13,434 bases of DNA from a bacterium (GTDB lineage: Bacteria > Chloroflexota > Dormibacteria > UBA8260 > Bog-877). Below, piece by piece: positions 1-6,160 of this stretch (positions are counted from its first letter, which is position 1; every line of letters starts with the position of its first letter). The notes beneath the pieces are model-generated. The model was not told the DNA's origin. It was given only the letters and a program-made list of their open reading frames with translations, and did not search any database. The stretch is from contig JAJYWM010000169.1 in NCBI GenBank assembly GCA_021791455.1, forward strand, positions 1 through 13,434, given 5' to 3'. The translations under genes were made by a program, and so were the position numbers.

Positions 1-1
1 G

Positions 2-487
2 CTCGCTCCCCAAGGCATCGGGATGCTGCTCACCCGCGGCAAGGCAGGCAAGCTCACCGACAAGATCGGCGCCCGCCCGATCGTGCTCGCCGGGTTCGTG
101 CTCACCGTCCTCGGCACCATCGCCTACACCCAAGCAGGCATCCACACCAACGACCTGCTCCTCGTGCTCAGCCTCGTCGTGCGCGGCGCCGGGCTCGGCG
201 CGGTCACCATCCCGCTCATGGCCACCGCCTACATCGGCCTGACCCCCAACCAGATACCGCACGCCACCATCGCGACCCGCGTCCTGCTCCAAGTCGGCGG
301 GTCGTTCGGCACCGCGATCATGGCCATGATCCTCCAAACCCAACTCGCCGCCCACGCATCCGCCGGACCCGCAGGGATCGCCACCGCCTTCGATCACACC
401 TTCTGGTGGTCACTCGCGCTGACCGCGATTGCCATCATCCCCGCCTTCGCCCTACCCCGGCAGAAGGCACAGACCAGCGAGGGCTAA
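2..487 (+). CDS. MFS drug exporter, DHA2 (EmrB/QacA-like) family, C-terminal part
   Basis: This is the 3' end of a gene whose start lies before the window; the frame is open from base 2. The visible 161 residues begin with LAPQGIGMLLTRGKAGKLTD, matching the 'APQG...AGRLTDRIGPR' loop that precedes the last transmembrane block of DHA2 transporters. Four hydrophobic stretches follow: PIVLAGFVLTVLGTIAY, the segment around LLLVLSLVVRGAGLGAV, a third near GTAIMAMIL, and a last one near WWSLALTAIAIIPAFAL. The family exports small toxic compounds using the proton gradient, but the substrate cannot be read from this part. The AraC-type regulator gene starts 20 bp downstream in the same direction, so the two may form a pair. 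It could be cargo of the mobile element to its right or flanking DNA; the window does not decide this. Confidence 0.88.
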   Translation, partial: LAPQGIGMLLTRGKAGKLTDKIGARPIVLAGFVLTVLGTIAYTQAGIHTNDLLLVLSLVVRGAGLGAVTIPLMATAYIGLTPNQIPHATIATRVLLQVGGSFGTAIMAMILQTQLAAHASAGPAGIATAFDHTFWWSLALTAIAIIPAFALPRQKAQTSEG

Positions 488-507
488 CACCGGGACGGCT
501 CAGGATC

Positions 508-927
508 ATGGACCACGACACCATCGGCACAGACCAGCACTCGCCCCGGGTAGCCCACGGCGGCAGCACATTGGCACCGCACGGTGTCGTGCGAGGCCAC
601 GTTGTCGCCGCTGTCGGCGTGCTGCGCCCTCGCCTGGCGGAGCCGTGGACGCTCGACTCCTTGGCGGAAGAAGTCCATCTGTCGCGCTCTCAGCTCGCGC
701 GGTCCTTCGCCGCCACTGTGGGCATGAGCCCGATGGCGTATCTACGCCAGATGCGGGTCGAGCGGATGGCGCGACTGCTTGCCAGCACGGACCTGTCGAT
801 CGCTGAGGCGGCACGCGCGGTCGGGTGGCGCAACCAGTTCCACGCGAGCCAGGTCTTTCACGCCGCGTACGGCGTCTCGCCTACCGAGTTCCGTCGTCGG
901 CACCCCACTCCGCCACCTATCGCCTGA
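508..927 (+). CDS. Short AraC-type transcriptional regulator (DNA-binding domain only)
   Basis: The 139-residue protein carries the double helix-turn-helix of the AraC/XylS family: the first near residues 49-68 (WTLDSLAEEVHLSRSQLARS) and the second near 98-118 (SIAEAARAVGWRNQFHASQV), ending with the typical GVSPTEFRRR. Only about 40 residues precede the first helix-turn-helix. The cupin or other ligand-binding domain found in most AraC proteins of 280-320 residues is therefore absent. The same frame stays open upstream to 406, but that stretch overlaps the transporter gene and reads as unstructured, so I chose ATG 508, preceded by a weak CAGGA. It is either a stand-alone DNA-binding regulator or the remnant of a longer one. 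The position suggests it controls the adjacent exporter gene, which is inference. Confidence 0.85.
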   Translation: MDHDTIGTDQHSPRVAHGGSTLAPHGVVRGHVVAAVGVLRPRLAEPWTLDSLAEEVHLSRSQLARSFAATVGMSPMAYLRQMRVERMARLLASTDLSIAEAARAVGWRNQFHASQVFHAAYGVSPTEFRRRHPTPPPIA

Positions 928-1237
928 CCACCTGACCCTGAGCGCGGGGCGCGTGTGGAGCGGCGCTTGCCCGGAGCAACCGCGGGCGACCTGCCATCTG
1001 CTAGCTAGGCCGTGAGCGGCGAACTGGCCGGGATGGCATGGGGATTAGTGATCGGCGCGAACTGATAGGGGCTGGTCGCAGAGTGCTGTTGGTGGTCCCG
1101 GCGTTGCCGGGGTGGGGTGCTATGGCTGGTGGTGAGCCTGCCATGTGAGTGGTTGGAGTGGTGTCCGGGCTCGTCTTGCGTACCTGGCCTACGACACGCC
1201 GCCGGTCGGCGGTTCGTGCGGGTCAGGAGGAGCGGCG
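928..1237. other. Intergenic stretch before the replication gene cluster
   Basis: I see no convincing gene in these 310 bases. They contain a small hairpin-forming sequence around 1097-1111 (CCCGGC GTT GCCGGG) that could end transcription from the AraC gene, although no T-run follows, and a second hairpin at 1195-1218. The stretch probably holds the promoter for the Prim-Pol cluster, but no clear -35/-10 pair is visible. Confidence 0.5.
1195..1218 (+). promoter_or_regulatory. Hairpin just upstream of the leader ORF ribosome binding site
   Basis: CACG-CCGCC, loop GGTC, GGCGG-TT-CGTG pair as a 9-bp stem with a two-base bulge. The stem ends 7 bases before the strong GGAGG of the short ORF at 1238, so it may influence transcription or translation entering the replication operon. 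The function is inferred from position only. Confidence 0.3.
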
Positions 1238-1309
1238 ATGGCGCCACGCAGGACGACAGCCAGGACGGCGGATGAGGTTCGGGAGCCCGCGGCGGTGGTG
1301 GGATGGTGA
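1238..1309 (+). CDS. Possible 23-residue leader peptide, coupled to the Prim-Pol gene
   Basis: ATG 1238 follows a strong ribosome binding site (GTCAGGAGGAGC, 1222-1233). The frame reads MAPRRTTARTADEVREPAAV and three more residues, then stops at 1307-1309, overlapping the ATG of the Prim-Pol gene at 1303 by 7 bases. The Prim-Pol start has no comparable ribosome binding site of its own, only GGTGGTGG. Translation of the larger protein may therefore depend on ribosomes finishing this ORF. It could be a true leader peptide, the stump of a shortened gene, or a chance ORF. I do not recognise the peptide. Confidence 0.4.
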   Translation: MAPRRTTARTADEVREPAAVVGW

Positions 1310-2190
1310 CCCGGCCCGCCAGCGCGCCAGTCGAGGCTCTGACCCCGGCGGGTGGCCTGTCGCTGCCGGAGGCTGCGGTGGCGTATGCGCGGGCGGGCCT
1401 GTTGGTGTTCCCGTGCGTGGCGGGCGAGAAGCGGCCGTTGACCGAGCATGGGTTCATTGACGCGAGCAGCGATCCGGCGCGGGTAGCGAGTTGGTGGCGG
1501 CGGTGGCCGCAGGCGACCATCGGAGTGGCGACCGGCCGCCCCGGCGGGTTCGACGTGCTCGACATCGACGTGCATCCGGGCGGGTCGGGGTTCCCGGCCT
1601 TGCGGCGAGCACGCCAGGCAGGCTTGGTTGATCGGTGGGCGGTGCTGGTGCGGTCCCCGTCGGGCGGGGTGCATCTCTACTTCCCCGCCGATGTCGAGCG
1701 TGAGCAGCGGTCGTGGGCGCTGCCACGCAAGCATGTGGACTTTCGTGGGGCGGGCGGCTATGTGATCGCCCCGCCGTCACGCATCAGTGACGGGCACGGC
1801 CGGGAGCGGGGGTATCGGCTGATCGCTACGGGCCGCGATCCGCAGGCGGTCGAGGCTGCGGAGCTGCGCCGTCGGCTTGACCCGCCTCGGCCGCGTCCGC
1901 GGATGCGGCCGGGGATCGGTCTGGCTGCCGCGTCGGGTGAGCGGTTGGGTGCATGGCGGGCGGTCCAGCCGGAGGGCAACCGCAACCGCGCATTGTTTTG
2001 GGCCGCCCGCCGCCAGGCCGAGGCCGGGGTCCCCCAAGACGAAGCGCGGCAAGTGCTCGGGTCGGCGGCAGAGCGGACGGGGTTGGGTGAGCGCGAGATC
2101 GACGCGACCCTGGCCTCCGCCTACCGCGCCACCACCCACCGGCACGACGCGCCGGCGACAAGTATGGCGACAGGAGCGCTGGGTCGATGA
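1303..2190 (+). CDS. Prim-Pol domain replication protein (bifunctional DNA primase/polymerase)
   Basis: The 295-residue protein matches the archaeo-eukaryotic primase-like Prim-Pol domain (PF09250 type). Visible motifs are AVAYARAGLLVFPC at 25-38, the metal-binding pair in FDVLDIDVHPGG (Asp87 and Asp89), RSPSGGVHLYFPA at 117-129, and VDFRGAGGYVIAPPS at 145-159 with the third acidic residue Asp146. A short helical C-terminal part (around 206-277) resembles the tails that follow Prim-Pol in element-borne proteins; there is no helicase domain. In AICEs, proteins of this type (RepPP) start rolling-circle or related replication of the excised element. ATG 1303 is used, with GTG 1306 as an alternative. 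The stop overlaps the next gene as ATGA, indicating one operon. Family assignment is secure; the role as the element's replication protein is inferred from family and neighbours. Confidence 0.88.
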   Translation: MVTRPASAPVEALTPAGGLSLPEAAVAYARAGLLVFPCVAGEKRPLTEHGFIDASSDPARVASWWRRWPQATIGVATGRPGGFDVLDIDVHPGGSGFPALRRARQAGLVDRWAVLVRSPSGGVHLYFPADVEREQRSWALPRKHVDFRGAGGYVIAPPSRISDGHGRERGYRLIATGRDPQAVEAAELRRRLDPPRPRPRMRPGIGLAAASGERLGAWRAVQPEGNRNRALFWAARRQAEAGVPQDEARQVLGSAAERTGLGEREIDATLASAYRATTHRHDAPATSMATGALGR

Positions 2191-2909
2191 CCCGGCCAGC
2201 ATCGAGCGCAGCCGTGGTCCTTCCGCGAGGCTCGGGCCGGCTGGTGCTCGGTGTTGCCGTCGCGGGGACGGTGTTCATTGCGCTGGGCGCGTTCTGGCTG
2301 TCGTTCACGTCGCTTGCGGCGTTGGCCCGTAGTTGTGGGATTCCGGCGGGTCGAGCGTGGATGTGGCCGCTGATCGTGGACGGCGTGATCGTCGTCGCGA
2401 CCGTCTCGGTGGTCGCGATGAGCGGCAGTACCCAGGATCGTCGCGCGGTCCGCTACCCGTGGCTGTTGCTGTCCGTGGGTGCGGCGGTGTCGGTGCTGGC
2501 GAACGCCAGTCACGCGATCCTCGCCGCCGACGCCAGAGTGCCATCGGTGCTCGCTGCGCTGGTGGCGGCGGTCCCGCCGGTGGTGCTGGTCGCGATCACG
2601 CACTTGACTGTCGAGCTGACCCGCCGCCCAATCTCGACGCCGCCCGCGGCGGCGCCTGCGCGGGATCGGCGGCCGGTTCCCCCGCCCGCGCCTGCCGGTG
2701 AGCGCGGCGGGGTTGGCGAGGCGTTGCGGTTGCGGGCGGATACCTCGTTGTCGAACCGGGAGATCGCGGCCCGGCTGGGGGTGCATCCCTCCACCATGGG
2801 CCGCTGGCTGAAGCCCCACCCGGCCGGGGCGCTCGGCGCCGGGCGGACGCCGCTGGGGCTGCCCGGCGAAGCGCAGCACGAGACATCTGAGGAAAGGAGA
2901 CAGCGGTGA
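2187..2909 (+). CDS. DUF2637 membrane protein with C-terminal helix-turn-helix
   Basis: The 240-residue protein has four hydrophobic segments near residues 20-42, 60-79, 91-115 and 118-138. The stretch FWLSFTSLAALARSCGIPAG followed by WPLIVDG matches DUF2637, a family common on actinobacterial plasmids and AICEs and sometimes labelled SpdA-like or 'excisionase-like'. A Pro/Ala linker (150-172) leads to a soluble end carrying a predicted helix-turn-helix, LSNREIAARLGVHPSTMGRW (188-207). It may thus be a membrane-anchored DNA-binding protein, perhaps acting in element spread or maintenance; the actual function of the family is not established. The start overlaps the Prim-Pol stop (ATGA 2187-2190), and its own stop overlaps the next start (GTGA 2906-2909). 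Confidence 0.85.
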   Translation: MTRPASSAAVVLPRGSGRLVLGVAVAGTVFIALGAFWLSFTSLAALARSCGIPAGRAWMWPLIVDGVIVVATVSVVAMSGSTQDRRAVRYPWLLLSVGAAVSVLANASHAILAADARVPSVLAALVAAVPPVVLVAITHLTVELTRRPISTPPAAAPARDRRPVPPPAPAGERGGVGEALRLRADTSLSNREIAARLGVHPSTMGRWLKPHPAGALGAGRTPLGLPGEAQHETSEERRQR

Positions 2910-3298
2910 ACGAAGATCAACATCGGCCACGGGCCGAGCAGAGCAAACATCATGAACACGAGCGGCCGGTCGGGGCCGAGTCGCCGCACAACCTGCTGGC
3001 GGTCCATGACCCGTCCAAGCGCGGCGCCGCCCGCGGCCGGCAGGCGATGGGTGGCGGGCATGGCGTGACGGTCCAGTGGTTGCGCCCGACCGAGCTGGCC
3101 GCCCGGATCGCGGCCCGAACCGCGGCGGGTGCCGTGGCGGCGCATGTGGCAGCACACCGCCATGTCCGCGACCGCGTGCGCGTCCGACTGAGCCGAGACG
3201 ACGGTGGCCGACAGAAGCGGTTGGCGCCGTTGTCGGCGTTCGGCCGCCACGCTAAGACGGGGCCGGCGAGGGTCGAGCGGTCAGTGGTCGGCCGTTGA
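2906..3298 (+). CDS. Hypothetical element protein, basic and Ala/Arg-rich
   Basis: I do not recognise this 130-residue protein. It starts at GTG 2906 with a good ribosome binding site (AAGGAG, 2894-2899) and overlaps the previous stop by 4 bases, which supports translation. The N-terminal 40 residues are hydrophilic and rich in His and Glu. The middle (52-85) contains an amphipathic stretch, WLRPTELAARIAARTAAGAV, and the C-terminus is strongly basic. There is no signal peptide or clear membrane helix. The basic charge and place between a DUF2637 gene and other element genes suggest a nucleic-acid-related role in the element, but this is only inference. Confidence 0.65.
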   Translation: MNEDQHRPRAEQSKHHEHERPVGAESPHNLLAVHDPSKRGAARGRQAMGGGHGVTVQWLRPTELAARIAARTAAGAVAAHVAAHRHVRDRVRVRLSRDDGGRQKRLAPLSAFGRHAKTGPARVERSVVGR

Positions 3299-3397
3299 CC
3301 GTCCACCGCTTACGCGCTCGTGCTGCCGTGCCGCCGTGTGAGCGGCCCGTTCCGGGGATGTTGCTGATGACCTAACGCCTACGGGCGACCGCCAGCG

Positions 3398-4303
3398 GTG
3401 TTCCTTGGGGCGGTTGCGATGGCGCGGGGCGCGCACCTGTTGGTTGCCATGCCCGCCCACTCGTTCTCCCGCCAGGTTCTCGCGCCGGCCGCCGTGCCGG
3501 GCGCTGGGTCCGAGCCGGCGTTCGCCAGCTCGGCGGGATTGCGCGCGCTGCTTGACCGGCTCCATGAGGCCGGGGACGGGGCTTGGCGGACCGACCCGGA
3601 CGCGACTGCGCTGTTGGCGTACACGATCGACAGGTATGCGCCGCTGGCCCGGAGCTGGCACCGTGACCCCGGCGAGGCCGCCTCGGCAGCGTTCAGGGCG
3701 ATGCGCCACGACGGAGTACGCCGCGCCGCCGACCCGTGGGCGGTCGTCACTCGTGCGGTGCAGGTCAGCCTCTCGGCCGAGAATCACGCCGAGCGGCACC
3801 TGACCTCGACCGAGAAGGCGCGGCGTGCCCAGCACGCGGAACGGGACGCGCCGGTCCGGGCCGAGGAGCTGACCGACACGCTCACCTTCGCGACGGTCGG
3901 CCCGCTGCCGGAGCCAGAGACCGAGCCGGTGATCGCCGACGCGACCGGGCTGCTGGAGCTGCTGGGCTGGCCGACGATCATGGCCGGCGCGGCAGTCGAG
4001 TACGTCGCGGGCCGGCTGACGGACGCGGGCAACATCCCCGCCGCCTATGAGACGTTGCGGCGCGACACCGCGATCCGCGCCCAGCGCGACCTCGACCGCA
4101 CCGCGTGGACCGGCCTGCTCGGTGTGCTGTTGGGGTCTCGGCCGCAGCCGGGCCGCCCGACCCGTAAGGGAGTCCTGGCGCGGCTGTTGTTGGGCGAGAC
4201 CGTCCGCGAGCTGCTGGACGACACCGCCCTGGTCCGCTCGGTGCTCGCCTGCCGCCCCTGCTTCCACGCGGGGCTGCCACCGGGAGCTGAGTTCGGTGAG
4301 TAG
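3398..4303 (+). CDS. Hypothetical element protein, mostly helical
   Basis: The 301-residue protein is not one I recognise. It is predicted to be largely alpha-helical. One region (near 65-100, containing ALLAYTIDRYAPLARSW) loosely recalls sigma-factor region 2 helices, but there is no region-4 helix-turn-helix, so I do not call it a sigma factor. A second helical block (about 195-245) includes YETLRRDTAIRAQRDLDRTA and ends in LLGVLLG. Two close cysteines (CRPC) lie near the C-terminus. GTG 3398 is the first start after an in-frame stop at 3368-3370; ATG 3419 is an equally possible start, since neither has a good ribosome binding site. The stop overlaps the parB-like start by 8 bases (GTGAGTAG), so the two are translationally coupled. 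A role in maintenance of the element is a guess from context. Confidence 0.7.
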   Translation: MFLGAVAMARGAHLLVAMPAHSFSRQVLAPAAVPGAGSEPAFASSAGLRALLDRLHEAGDGAWRTDPDATALLAYTIDRYAPLARSWHRDPGEAASAAFRAMRHDGVRRAADPWAVVTRAVQVSLSAENHAERHLTSTEKARRAQHAERDAPVRAEELTDTLTFATVGPLPEPETEPVIADATGLLELLGWPTIMAGAAVEYVAGRLTDAGNIPAAYETLRRDTAIRAQRDLDRTAWTGLLGVLLGSRPQPGRPTRKGVLARLLLGETVRELLDDTALVRSVLACRPCFHAGLPPGAEFGE

Positions 4304-5177
4304 CGGCGGTGGGGTGGAGCTGGACCGGCCGGTCGCCTCGATCCGGGTCGGCGCCCGCTTCCGCCACGACCTCGGAGACCTCAACGAGCTGTGCGACTCG
4401 ATCCGACAGCTCGGGTTGTTGCAGCCGATCACGATCACGCCCGACGGCATCCTGGTCTGCGGAGCCCGCCGCCTCGCCGCCGTCAAGCAATTGGGATGGG
4501 AGCGGGTCAAGGTCTGGATCACCGCGACGGTCTCGACCCGGCTAGCGGAGGTAGTGGCCGAGCGGGATGAGAACACGATCCTCCAGCCCTTCACTCCGAC
4601 CGAGGCCGCCGCGCTCTACACCGAGCTAAAGCAGCTCTACGCCGCTGACGCGGCCCGCCGCCAGGCGGCTACCAGATTCCGGTCGGACGGTGGCGCAGAT
4701 TCTGCGGCACCGTCAGAGCAGGACAAACCGGGCCAGCACGCGGGCGAGGCACGACGCCAGGCGGCACGAGCGATCACGGGCCGCGGCTCGTATTGGTCGC
4801 TGGAGCACGTCGCGGAGGTCAAACGCCTCGCCGACGACACGATCCGCACCGAGCCGACCCGATCGTTCGGGCTGCTGCTCGATCCCGACACCCAGAACCA
4901 AGCCCCGAGCTGGGCGGACCAGTGCCAGAACGGAGGCAAGCGTCCCACCCGAACCCTCATGCACAATGTCGAGGGTTCGAGTAAGACGCGTGGAGTGGAG
5001 CCGGCGGGAATCGAACCCGCGACCTCTTCCATGCCAAGGAAGCGCGCTGCCGCTGCGCCACGGCCCCGAACTCAGGCTGAGATCAAGACCCGTGGTGTCG
5101 AAAGCCTGCTGAGGACTCTGGCACGCATCCCCGCAGCCTCTCGAAATGCCTTGATCTCACTTCCGAGCATGCCCTGA
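4296..5177 (+). CDS. ParB-like nuclease-domain protein; reading frame continues through a tRNA gene
   Basis: From GTG 4296 the protein shows the ParB/Spo0J N-terminal domain: a SIRVGARFR start, DLNELCDSIRQLGLLQPI, then GILVCGARRLAAVKQLGW with the GxRR nucleotide-binding box (residues 51-68), and a central helical part with FTPTEAAALY. A second helical region contains AITGRGSYWSLEHVAEVKRL, as in other ParB-like proteins. Beyond about residue 190 the resemblance stops. From residue 234 the frame reads the antisense strand of tRNA-Ala and then flanking DNA until the stop at 5175-5177, giving 293 residues. The last 60 or so residues are therefore unlikely to be native. The gene may have lost its own 3' end when the element recombined at the tRNA. 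ParB-like proteins help to partition or maintain plasmids and integrative elements. Domain call strong; C-terminal extent uncertain. Confidence 0.78.
   Translation: MSSGGGVELDRPVASIRVGARFRHDLGDLNELCDSIRQLGLLQPITITPDGILVCGARRLAAVKQLGWERVKVWITATVSTRLAEVVAERDENTILQPFTPTEAAALYTELKQLYAADAARRQAATRFRSDGGADSAAPSEQDKPGQHAGEARRQAARAITGRGSYWSLEHVAEVKRLADDTIRTEPTRSFGLLLDPDTQNQAPSWADQCQNGGKRPTRTLMHNVEGSSKTRGVEPAGIEPATSSMPRKRAAAAPRPRTQAEIKTRGVESLLRTLARIPAASRNALISLPSMP
4996..5030 (-). other. Probable attachment site (att) of the integrative element
   Basis: AICE integrases recombine within the 3' half of a tRNA gene, usually between anticodon loop and 3' end, and the element restores the gene. Here the element side starts exactly at the tRNA 3' end (4996), so the core should lie within the 3' half. 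A second copy of this 3' end, marking the other element end, is not present in the window. The exact core limits cannot be set without that copy. Confidence 0.45.
4996..5067 (-). tRNA. tRNA-Ala (anticodon GGC)
   Basis: Read on the minus strand, the 72 bases fold into a full cloverleaf. The acceptor stem is GGGGCCG/CGGCTCC, the D-arm GCGC-AGCGGCA-GCGC, and the anticodon arm CTTCC-TTGGCAT-GGAAG with anticodon GGC. The variable loop is AGGTC and the T-arm GCGGG-TTCGATT-CCCGC, with discriminator A. The third acceptor pair is G3-U70, the identity element for alanine, which confirms the amino acid. CCA is not encoded. The D-loop is short (7 bases). The gene lies antisense to the extended parB frame, and its 3' end faces the mobile element. 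Confidence 0.95.
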
Positions 5178-5878
5178 GCATACGGGATTGGGGCCACGGT
5201 GGGCCCGCTACTCCCGCAGCAACCCAAATGGACATCGCCAGCGATCCGCGCCTCACCGCGACGACTGACGTGCCGCGCTCCGCGGGCTCCCGATCGGGTG
5301 GGATTGCGGCGGGAGTGCGGGATGCTTCGGGGACCAGGGCCAGCTCTGCGGCAGTGGACAGATGTCAACTGCCAAGTGGTGGCAGGCGCTCTTGGCCCAC
5401 CGACGGTAAGCGGCCGCAGGGCGCCGGGAGTCGGGGGCGCTCAACGGGGGCCGCCCTGGCCGGAGGGGAGGCTCCAGCGGACCAGGTGAGGTTGGGGCCG
5501 CGGATTGGGGGGCATTCTTGGGCAAGATGCTTGAGGGGGAAACAAGCGGCCCGGCTCCTGTGGTGGGCGCCCATAGCCCACATTCCGGCCGATCTGGCGA
5601 CGCGGGACCCCAGGACGCCGGCGGTGTCCTACTAGAGTTCAAGTTGGATCGGATTCCGGGCCCACGCCGGGTGAGCTGTCGAGACGGCTGAGCAGCCTAC
5701 ATGACGATAACGGGGGGCTACCGCCGCGCCATGGCACCAGTTAGGCGGTCCCGGCCGACAGAGCACCGGGGCCGGGAGATGTCGGGCACTGCCGGCCAGC
5801 GTCGCAGCCCCGCCCGCCGGTACCTGAACGGGGGACCGCTCAATGGGGCGCCCCCAGAGCTCAGTCCTTCGCTCTGCT

Positions 5879-5910
5879 CTCCAAGGCTGACGCTCTGTGA
5901 GCCCTTGGAG
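5879..5910. repeat. Inverted repeat, stem-loop candidate
   Basis: CTCCAAGG (5879-5886) and CCTTGGAG (5903-5910) are perfect complements with a 16-base loop. An alternative pairing extends the stem to ten base pairs with one bulged C. It stands 12 bases before the stronger hairpin at 5923, so the two may be part of one folded transcript. Confidence 0.4.
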
Positions 5911-5922
5911 GTCCCCAGGGTA

Positions 5923-5950
5923 CAGCGGCCCGGCAGGTGCCGGGCCGCTG
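5923..5950. terminator. Perfect 12-bp GC-rich hairpin, terminator-like
   Basis: CAGCGGCCCGGC (5923-5934), loop AGGT, GCCGGGCCGCTG (5939-5950). The stem is perfect and very GC-rich. A T-run is absent on both strands, which is common for actinobacterial terminators. No gene ends near it in either direction, so it would stop read-through toward the phoP-like gene or belong to an unannotated RNA. Confidence 0.45.
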
Positions 5951-6096
5951 CGGGGAGGGAAGGGTTAGGTTCGTCGCCGACCTCCTGTTCGGGGTGGCCG
6001 CTCGACGAGAATCAGCATCCCACCGCTACCTTGGGAGTGGCTGAGATTCGACTGGGAGGTTCTTGGGAGTATCCCGCCACCGCTCGGCGCCGGCAG

Positions 6097-6147
6097 TCAC
6101 AGGTCGGCCCCAGGGGGTTCTCAGCAGGCTCACAGCTTCCTTGCAGA
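6097..6147 (+). promoter_or_regulatory. Phased 7-bp repeat array resembling PhoP boxes
   Basis: TCACAGG (6097), CCCCAGG (6108), TCTCAGC (6119), TCACAGC (6130) and a weak TTGCAGA (6141) recur with an exact 11-bp period. Mycobacterial PhoP binds pairs of TCACAGC separated by 4 bases, that is, 11 bp apart. The pair at 6119/6130 fits with one mismatch. The array ends 14 bases before the start codon of the response regulator gene, whose product closely resembles PhoP, so autoregulation is likely. The match to the consensus is from memory. Confidence 0.6.
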
Positions 6148-6160
6148 TGATGGAAGGGAA

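Larger units (their letters stand above)
1238..4995. mobile_element. Part of an AICE-like integrative element, right end at tRNA-Ala
   Basis: Five overlapping or closely spaced plus-strand genes (Prim-Pol, DUF2637, two unknowns, ParB-like) form a module known from actinomycete integrative elements and plasmids. The module stops at the 3' end of a complete tRNA-Ala gene, the classic insertion point of such elements. Almost pure CGN arginine codon use sets it apart from the genes right of the tRNA. The integrase, excisionase and TraB-type translocase are not in the window, so they lie to the left or are lost. The left limit given here is only the first element-type gene; the MFS and AraC genes may be cargo. 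Confidence 0.55.
5178..6160. other. Long gene-poor stretch with several inverted repeats
   Basis: I find no convincing protein gene on either strand over almost 1 kb. The open frames present have random-looking composition and no recognisable domain. Inverted repeats occur at 5563-5581 (GTGGGC/GCCCAC), 5845-5854 (GGGGCGCCCC palindrome), 5879-5910 (CTCCAAGG/CCTTGGAG) and 5923-5950 (perfect 12-bp stem). The last 70 bases hold the repeat array before the response regulator. I looked for RNase P RNA, tmRNA, SRP RNA, cobalamin, glycine and TPP riboswitch signatures and saw none. Confidence 0.6.

Noticed and set aside
3398..4303. Possible sigma factor
   Set aside because: Only a loose similarity of one helical region to region 2; no region 4 helix-turn-helix and no other sigma hallmark.
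4966..4990. GGGTTCGAGT resembling a tRNA T-loop next to the tRNA gene
   Set aside because: The flanks do not form a T-stem and no other tRNA parts lie nearby.
4690..5112. Open frame with the RRESNPRP-type translation
   Set aside because: This is the well-known artefact of translating a tRNA gene antisense; the real features are the tRNA and the ParB-like frame.
5072..5368. Minus-strand open frame upstream of the tRNA
   Set aside because: It has no ribosome binding site, no recognisable domain and random-looking composition; it also overlaps the region where the tRNA promoter should be.
5228..5642. Overlapping open frames on both strands in the gap
   Set aside because: Arg/Pro/Gly-rich translations with no motif in either direction are typical of non-coding high-GC DNA.
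6031..6080. GTGGCTGAGATTCG reminiscent of a TPP riboswitch
   Set aside because: The second conserved part of the TPP element is absent, and the downstream gene is not a thiamine gene.
5701..6150. Plus-strand 149-codon open frame in the long gap
   Set aside because: It crosses the hairpins and the phased operator repeats, and its product resembles no protein family; high GC makes such frames common.
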